A stretch of DNA of 64,000 nucleotides, from assembly GCA_934725855.1 (NCBI GenBank), contig CAKVCL010000002.1, positions 62,001 to 126,000 on the forward strand, in the 5' to 3' direction. This DNA is from an uncultured Cellulosilyticum sp. Its GTDB lineage: Bacteria; Bacillota; Clostridia; Lachnospirales; Cellulosilyticaceae. The first letter of the stretch is position 1, and each line of letters starts with the position of its first letter. The translations under genes were made by a program, and so were the position numbers. The notes below the pieces were generated by a model. It searched no databases. It was not told the origin of the DNA and saw only the letters and a program-made list of their open reading frames with translations. Shown piece by piece: positions 60,584 to 64,000 of this stretch.

Positions 60584-62161
60584 ATGCAATATATTTATGT
60601 AAAAATGCAAATAGCTTGTTTATGCTTTATTGGATATTTAACAATTAACTATCTTTTAAATAAGCGAATACGTACCTATTCCAGCAAAGTATATTTTATG
60701 ATGTTATGGGCATGTATTTTTAACTTATTATTAGACATTGCTAGTGTTAGTACATTATATTTATATCCAGATACTTCCAATATGGTTAATGAAGTGGTTA
60801 CACGAGTATTTATTGTAAGCGTTGATGTGTTTATGGCACTTATTGCGATTTATTTGATTAATCTTATAACCATAGATCAGAAGATGCCTAGTGAGAGAGC
60901 ATGGCTTGCTATTGTTCCCCTATTGCTAGTAGTAGCAATGTGTTTTACAGATCAATTAGCGTATCATGTAGAAAAGGACTATGGTTATTCTTATGGTCCA
61001 ATTGCAAATGTATGTTATATAGCAGTAGTGGTTTATTTAGGGTCAGTCATTTATTATCTAAAGAAAAATATAGCGTCTATTAACTCCAAAGTTAAGAAAA
61101 CCACCATTGAGTGTATTGCCATATGTATCATAATAATGGTTTTACAAAAATTTTATCCACAACTGCTTGTTTCTGGATTAGCTACTACACTATGTACTTT
61201 TAGTATTTATATCGGGATAGAAAATCCCAACTTCTTTTTAGAAAATCAATTTAATTTTTTTAATGATTTTGCTTTTATTACAGTATTAAAGGACAAGATA
61301 TGTAAAAACGATCCTTTTTCTGTTTTAGTAGTTATGCTGGGCAATATAGAGGATATTAGAGAGGAATATGGAGCGAGTGTTGAACGACAGCTCTATGAAA
61401 TGGTAGAGAGCTATTTACATAGTTTTATGAAAGATGGAGTGTACCTGTATAACACGAATACTTTAACGGGCGTTGCAGCCAATAATGATGTGATGGCAAC
61501 TTATATTGAACAGATAAAAAGCAGATTTGCAAGTGTATGGAAAGTGGAACAAAAAGGAATTCTATTAAATGCACAAGTGGAGTGCATTGATGTGGATAAG
61601 GATGTAACAAGCGTTGAGTATATTAAAAACAGAATCATTGAAATGCAAATAGATATTAAACATAAAAAGTTGTATACAGATAATTTATTAGGAATTCGTA
61701 ACCGAAATGGTTTTGAAAGTGATATGGAGGTTATTTCCCCGAATCGTTATAAATATGAATCTTTATGTTATATAACTATCGATGTTAATAATTTGAAGGT
61801 TGTTAATGATCAATATGGGCATGATGCGGGTGATGAGCTTTTGCAAAATTGTGTTAATATAATTGGTAAGGCACTAGAAGATCAAGGAACACTTTATCGC
61901 TTAGGTGGAGATGAACTTGGCATTTTACTTATCAATAAGCGGAATGTTGAAATTAGTGATTTATTGGTTAAAATTGAAGAAGTAAGAAAACAAGAAAATC
62001 AGAATAAAACACATCCTGTAAGCTTTGCTTTGGGATATGCTTATTTTGATGGTAGTCGAGATGACTCTTTACATGAAATGGTTAAAAGAGCAGATAAGAT
62101 GATGTATGGCAATAAAATAGAAATGAAAAAACAAATGAAAGAAATGCAAACGACTAGATAG
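60584..62161 (+). CDS. Membrane GGDEF protein, probable diguanylate cyclase
   Basis: A 525-residue signalling protein. Residues 1-215 hold seven or so hydrophobic helices of the 7TM-type sensor seen in histidine kinases (IACLCFIGYLTINYLL, FMALIAIYLINLITI, IECIAICIIIMVLQ). A linker with coiled-coil character follows, then a GGDEF domain from about 365 with the active-site motif RLGGDELG near residue 440 (GGDEL, an accepted variant) and YITIDVNNLKVVNDQYGHDAG. No RxxD inhibitory site precedes it. It should make cyclic di-GMP from GTP. ATG 60584 is chosen over GTG 60566 because of the GAGGGGG site. Confidence 0.88.
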   Translation: MQYIYVKMQIACLCFIGYLTINYLLNKRIRTYSSKVYFMMLWACIFNLLLDIASVSTLYLYPDTSNMVNEVVTRVFIVSVDVFMALIAIYLINLITIDQKMPSERAWLAIVPLLLVVAMCFTDQLAYHVEKDYGYSYGPIANVCYIAVVVYLGSVIYYLKKNIASINSKVKKTTIECIAICIIIMVLQKFYPQLLVSGLATTLCTFSIYIGIENPNFFLENQFNFFNDFAFITVLKDKICKNDPFSVLVVMLGNIEDIREEYGASVERQLYEMVESYLHSFMKDGVYLYNTNTLTGVAANNDVMATYIEQIKSRFASVWKVEQKGILLNAQVECIDVDKDVTSVEYIKNRIIEMQIDIKHKKLYTDNLLGIRNRNGFESDMEVISPNRYKYESLCYITIDVNNLKVVNDQYGHDAGDELLQNCVNIIGKALEDQGTLYRLGGDELGILLINKRNVEISDLLVKIEEVRKQENQNKTHPVSFALGYAYFDGSRDDSLHEMVKRADKMMYGNKIEMKKQMKEMQTTR

Positions 62162-62195
62162 TTATAGGACATTTTTTGTAATAGGAGAGAACGAG

Positions 62196-63980
62196 ATGGA
62201 TACAAATGGAAAAATAGCTGCTTTACGTGAAATAATGAAGCAGGAAGGGATTAAAGCTTATATTATTCCTAGTAATGATCCACATATGAGTGAATATGTT
62301 TCAGAGCACTGGAAAAGTAGAGCTTATTTTTCAGGATTCACAGGTTCAGCAGGGACATTAGTTGTGACAGACAAAAGTAGTGGATTGTGGACAGATGGTA
62401 GATATTATATTCAAGCAGAAGCACAACTTGCAGAAAGTGAAATTCAGTTATTTAAAATGGGTGAAAAATCTGTACCAGGTTTTATAGAATATTTGGTTCA
62501 AGAAATGAAAGCTGGTAGTGCAGTAGGTTTGGATGGCAAATTATTTTCAGTAGCAACGATTAAAAGCATGGAAAAAGCCTTTAAGAAGAAAAAGTTAACA
62601 CTAAAGTCTAATTTGGACTTAGTGGAGCGTGTTTGGAAAGATAGACCAACTGAAGTATTAACATCAGTATATTGGCATGATTTATGTTTTACAGGGCGTT
62701 CTTGTAAAGAAAAACTAATGGCTGTTAGAGAAGAACTGAAACGAAGACATGCAGATGCCTATGTTATTAGTGAATTAGCAAGTATTGCATGGCTGTTTAA
62801 TATTAGAGCTAATGATATTTGTTATAATCCTATGGTGATCGCTTATGCCCATATTACTTTAGAGAAAGCTTATTTGTGTATTGAAACTTCAAGACTTTCT
62901 TTAGAGGTTAGTATGAAGCTAAAAGCTGAAGGGGTGGAAATTAGAAGGTATCACGAAATAGAGAATATCCTCAAATCCATTAATAAGCCGACCAAAGTAT
63001 TTTGCTCGGCGCATACGTTAAACTATGATTTATATCGTTTACTTGAGAAAAATTTATCCGTTAAAATAATTGAAGGCGAAGAAATCATTATCGATTTAAA
63101 GGCTATTAAAAATGAAGTAGAAATTCAAAATATAAGAATAGCACATATTAAGGATGGATGTGCATTAGTCCAGTTTATGGTTGACTTTGAAAGAAGGATG
63201 AAAAGTAGTCATACTGTAACAGAATATGATTTAGTGAGTATGCTTAAAGAAGCGAGAGGAAAGCAAGCACACAATGTAGGAGAAAGCTTTGCTTCTATTA
63301 TTGCTTATAAAGAAAATGCTGCCATGATGCACTATGCGCCAACTAGTCAGCAACATAAGGTATTAAACGAATCAGGTATGCTACTCATTGACAGTGGTGG
63401 ACAATATTTAGAGGGAACCACAGATATTACAAGGACTTTTGCATTAGGTGAAGTGACGAATGAAGAAAAAAGACATTACACATTAGTTCTTAAATCACAT
63501 ATAGCGATGGCAAAAGCTATTTTTATGGAGGGCAGTACAGGTGGAAACCTAGACATTCTTGCAAGAGAACCCATTTGGTCAGAAGGAATAGATTATAAAT
63601 GTGGAACAGGTCATGGCGTAGGATTTATGCTAGGCGTTCATGAAGGCCCACAAAGTTTAAGAATGACGAATCATGTACCATTAAAGCCAGGCATGCTCAT
63701 TACTAATGAGCCAGGCATTTATATAGAAGGTAAACATGGCATAAGAACAGAGAATATTTTACTAGTAAAGCCTTATAAAGAAACTGAGTATGGAAAGTTT
63801 TATCAGTTTGAAACGGTCACTTATTTTCCAATTGATACAGCTCCAATTGATTTAGATTTATTGACCTTTGAAGAAAAAGAGTGGCTCAATCAGTATCATA
63901 CACTAGTATATGATAGATTATCGCCATTTTTAAGAGATGAAGCATTACAGTGGTTAACCGTGCATACAAGACCAATATAA
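62196..63980 (+). CDS. Xaa-Pro aminopeptidase (M24 family)
   Basis: A 594-residue metalloaminopeptidase that removes the first residue before proline. Two N-terminal creatinase-like domains (residues 1-315; GFTGSAGTLVVTDKSSGLWT, NIRANDICYNPM) precede the pita-bread catalytic domain, whose two-metal ligands are in LLIDSGGQYLEGTTDITRTF (two Asp), GTGHGVGFMLGVHEGP (His), TNEPGIYIEG (Glu) and IRTENILL (Glu). The long form is the eukaryotic-type APP1-like group, common in Clostridia and Bacteroidetes. Start ATG follows AGGAGAG. Confidence 0.95.
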   Translation: MDTNGKIAALREIMKQEGIKAYIIPSNDPHMSEYVSEHWKSRAYFSGFTGSAGTLVVTDKSSGLWTDGRYYIQAEAQLAESEIQLFKMGEKSVPGFIEYLVQEMKAGSAVGLDGKLFSVATIKSMEKAFKKKKLTLKSNLDLVERVWKDRPTEVLTSVYWHDLCFTGRSCKEKLMAVREELKRRHADAYVISELASIAWLFNIRANDICYNPMVIAYAHITLEKAYLCIETSRLSLEVSMKLKAEGVEIRRYHEIENILKSINKPTKVFCSAHTLNYDLYRLLEKNLSVKIIEGEEIIIDLKAIKNEVEIQNIRIAHIKDGCALVQFMVDFERRMKSSHTVTEYDLVSMLKEARGKQAHNVGESFASIIAYKENAAMMHYAPTSQQHKVLNESGMLLIDSGGQYLEGTTDITRTFALGEVTNEEKRHYTLVLKSHIAMAKAIFMEGSTGGNLDILAREPIWSEGIDYKCGTGHGVGFMLGVHEGPQSLRMTNHVPLKPGMLITNEPGIYIEGKHGIRTENILLVKPYKETEYGKFYQFETVTYFPIDTAPIDLDLLTFEEKEWLNQYHTLVYDRLSPFLRDEALQWLTVHTRPI

Positions 63981-64000
63981 TTTGGTAAAATAGAAGTATG

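Overview
The window is low-GC DNA from a Firmicute, most likely an anaerobic member of the Clostridia near the Lachnospirales. This is inferred from strong AGGAGG ribosome-binding sites, two T-box leaders, a Na+-pumping oxaloacetate decarboxylase operon, many A/T-rich intrinsic terminators and the absence of aerobic respiratory genes. I could not run a search, so genus and species are open.

Left part (1-15.8 kb): the end of a LysR regulator followed by ilvC with a clear LysR-type operator between them, then a PanE-like reductase, cardiolipin synthase, an L,D-transpeptidase with SH3 repeats, two MATE exporters, an AEC carrier, a LytTR/DUF3021 pair, a large membrane-anchored alpha/beta hydrolase, a GNAT protein and a small atypical kinase. 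Three small genes here (about 9.43, 13.17 and 15.42 kb) are each interrupted by a single frame change.

Accessory island (about 15.79-24.5 kb): a mosaic of foreign pieces with different base and codon use. It starts in the 3' end of a small host gene and holds a TnpV scrap, a Fic protein, a RibD-type reductase, a GH2 glycosidase with an internal deletion beside a divergent AraC regulator, a phage tail-assembly-chaperone-like gene in two frames, two RelB-type toxin-antitoxin modules, the 5' end of a group IIC intron sitting directly after a terminator, a strongly folded roughly 130-nt element, and an IS with an internally deleted transposase.

Right part (24.5-64 kb): core and semi-core genes. 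These are a LMW phosphatase, a CarD-like protein, a LysR gene divergent from an asymmetric heterodimeric ABC exporter, a serine hydrolase, a homocysteine methyltransferase/MTHFR fusion, T-box-controlled trpB2, a CE2-like esterase, the oxaloacetate decarboxylase operon (gamma, separate biotin carrier, beta, alpha), a K+/H+-type antiporter, two adjacent CobW-type GTPases (one with a His/Cys-rich repeat tract), PepT, a radical SAM protein, a decayed ABC-transporter cluster around a metallo-hydrolase, glgA, a dCMP deaminase, a DUF2225 protein, a cassette with two U32-like proteins, a HAD phosphatase, T-box-controlled serS, a Fic-fold protein that has lost its catalytic motif, a GGDEF protein and an M24 aminopeptidase.

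Most interesting for follow-up: the Fic pseudoenzyme at 59.9 kb, the U32 pair at 55-57 kb, the CobW pair at 43-45 kb, the folded element at 23.1 kb, the IIC intron remnant, and the island itself. I found no CRISPR array, rRNA or tRNA gene.
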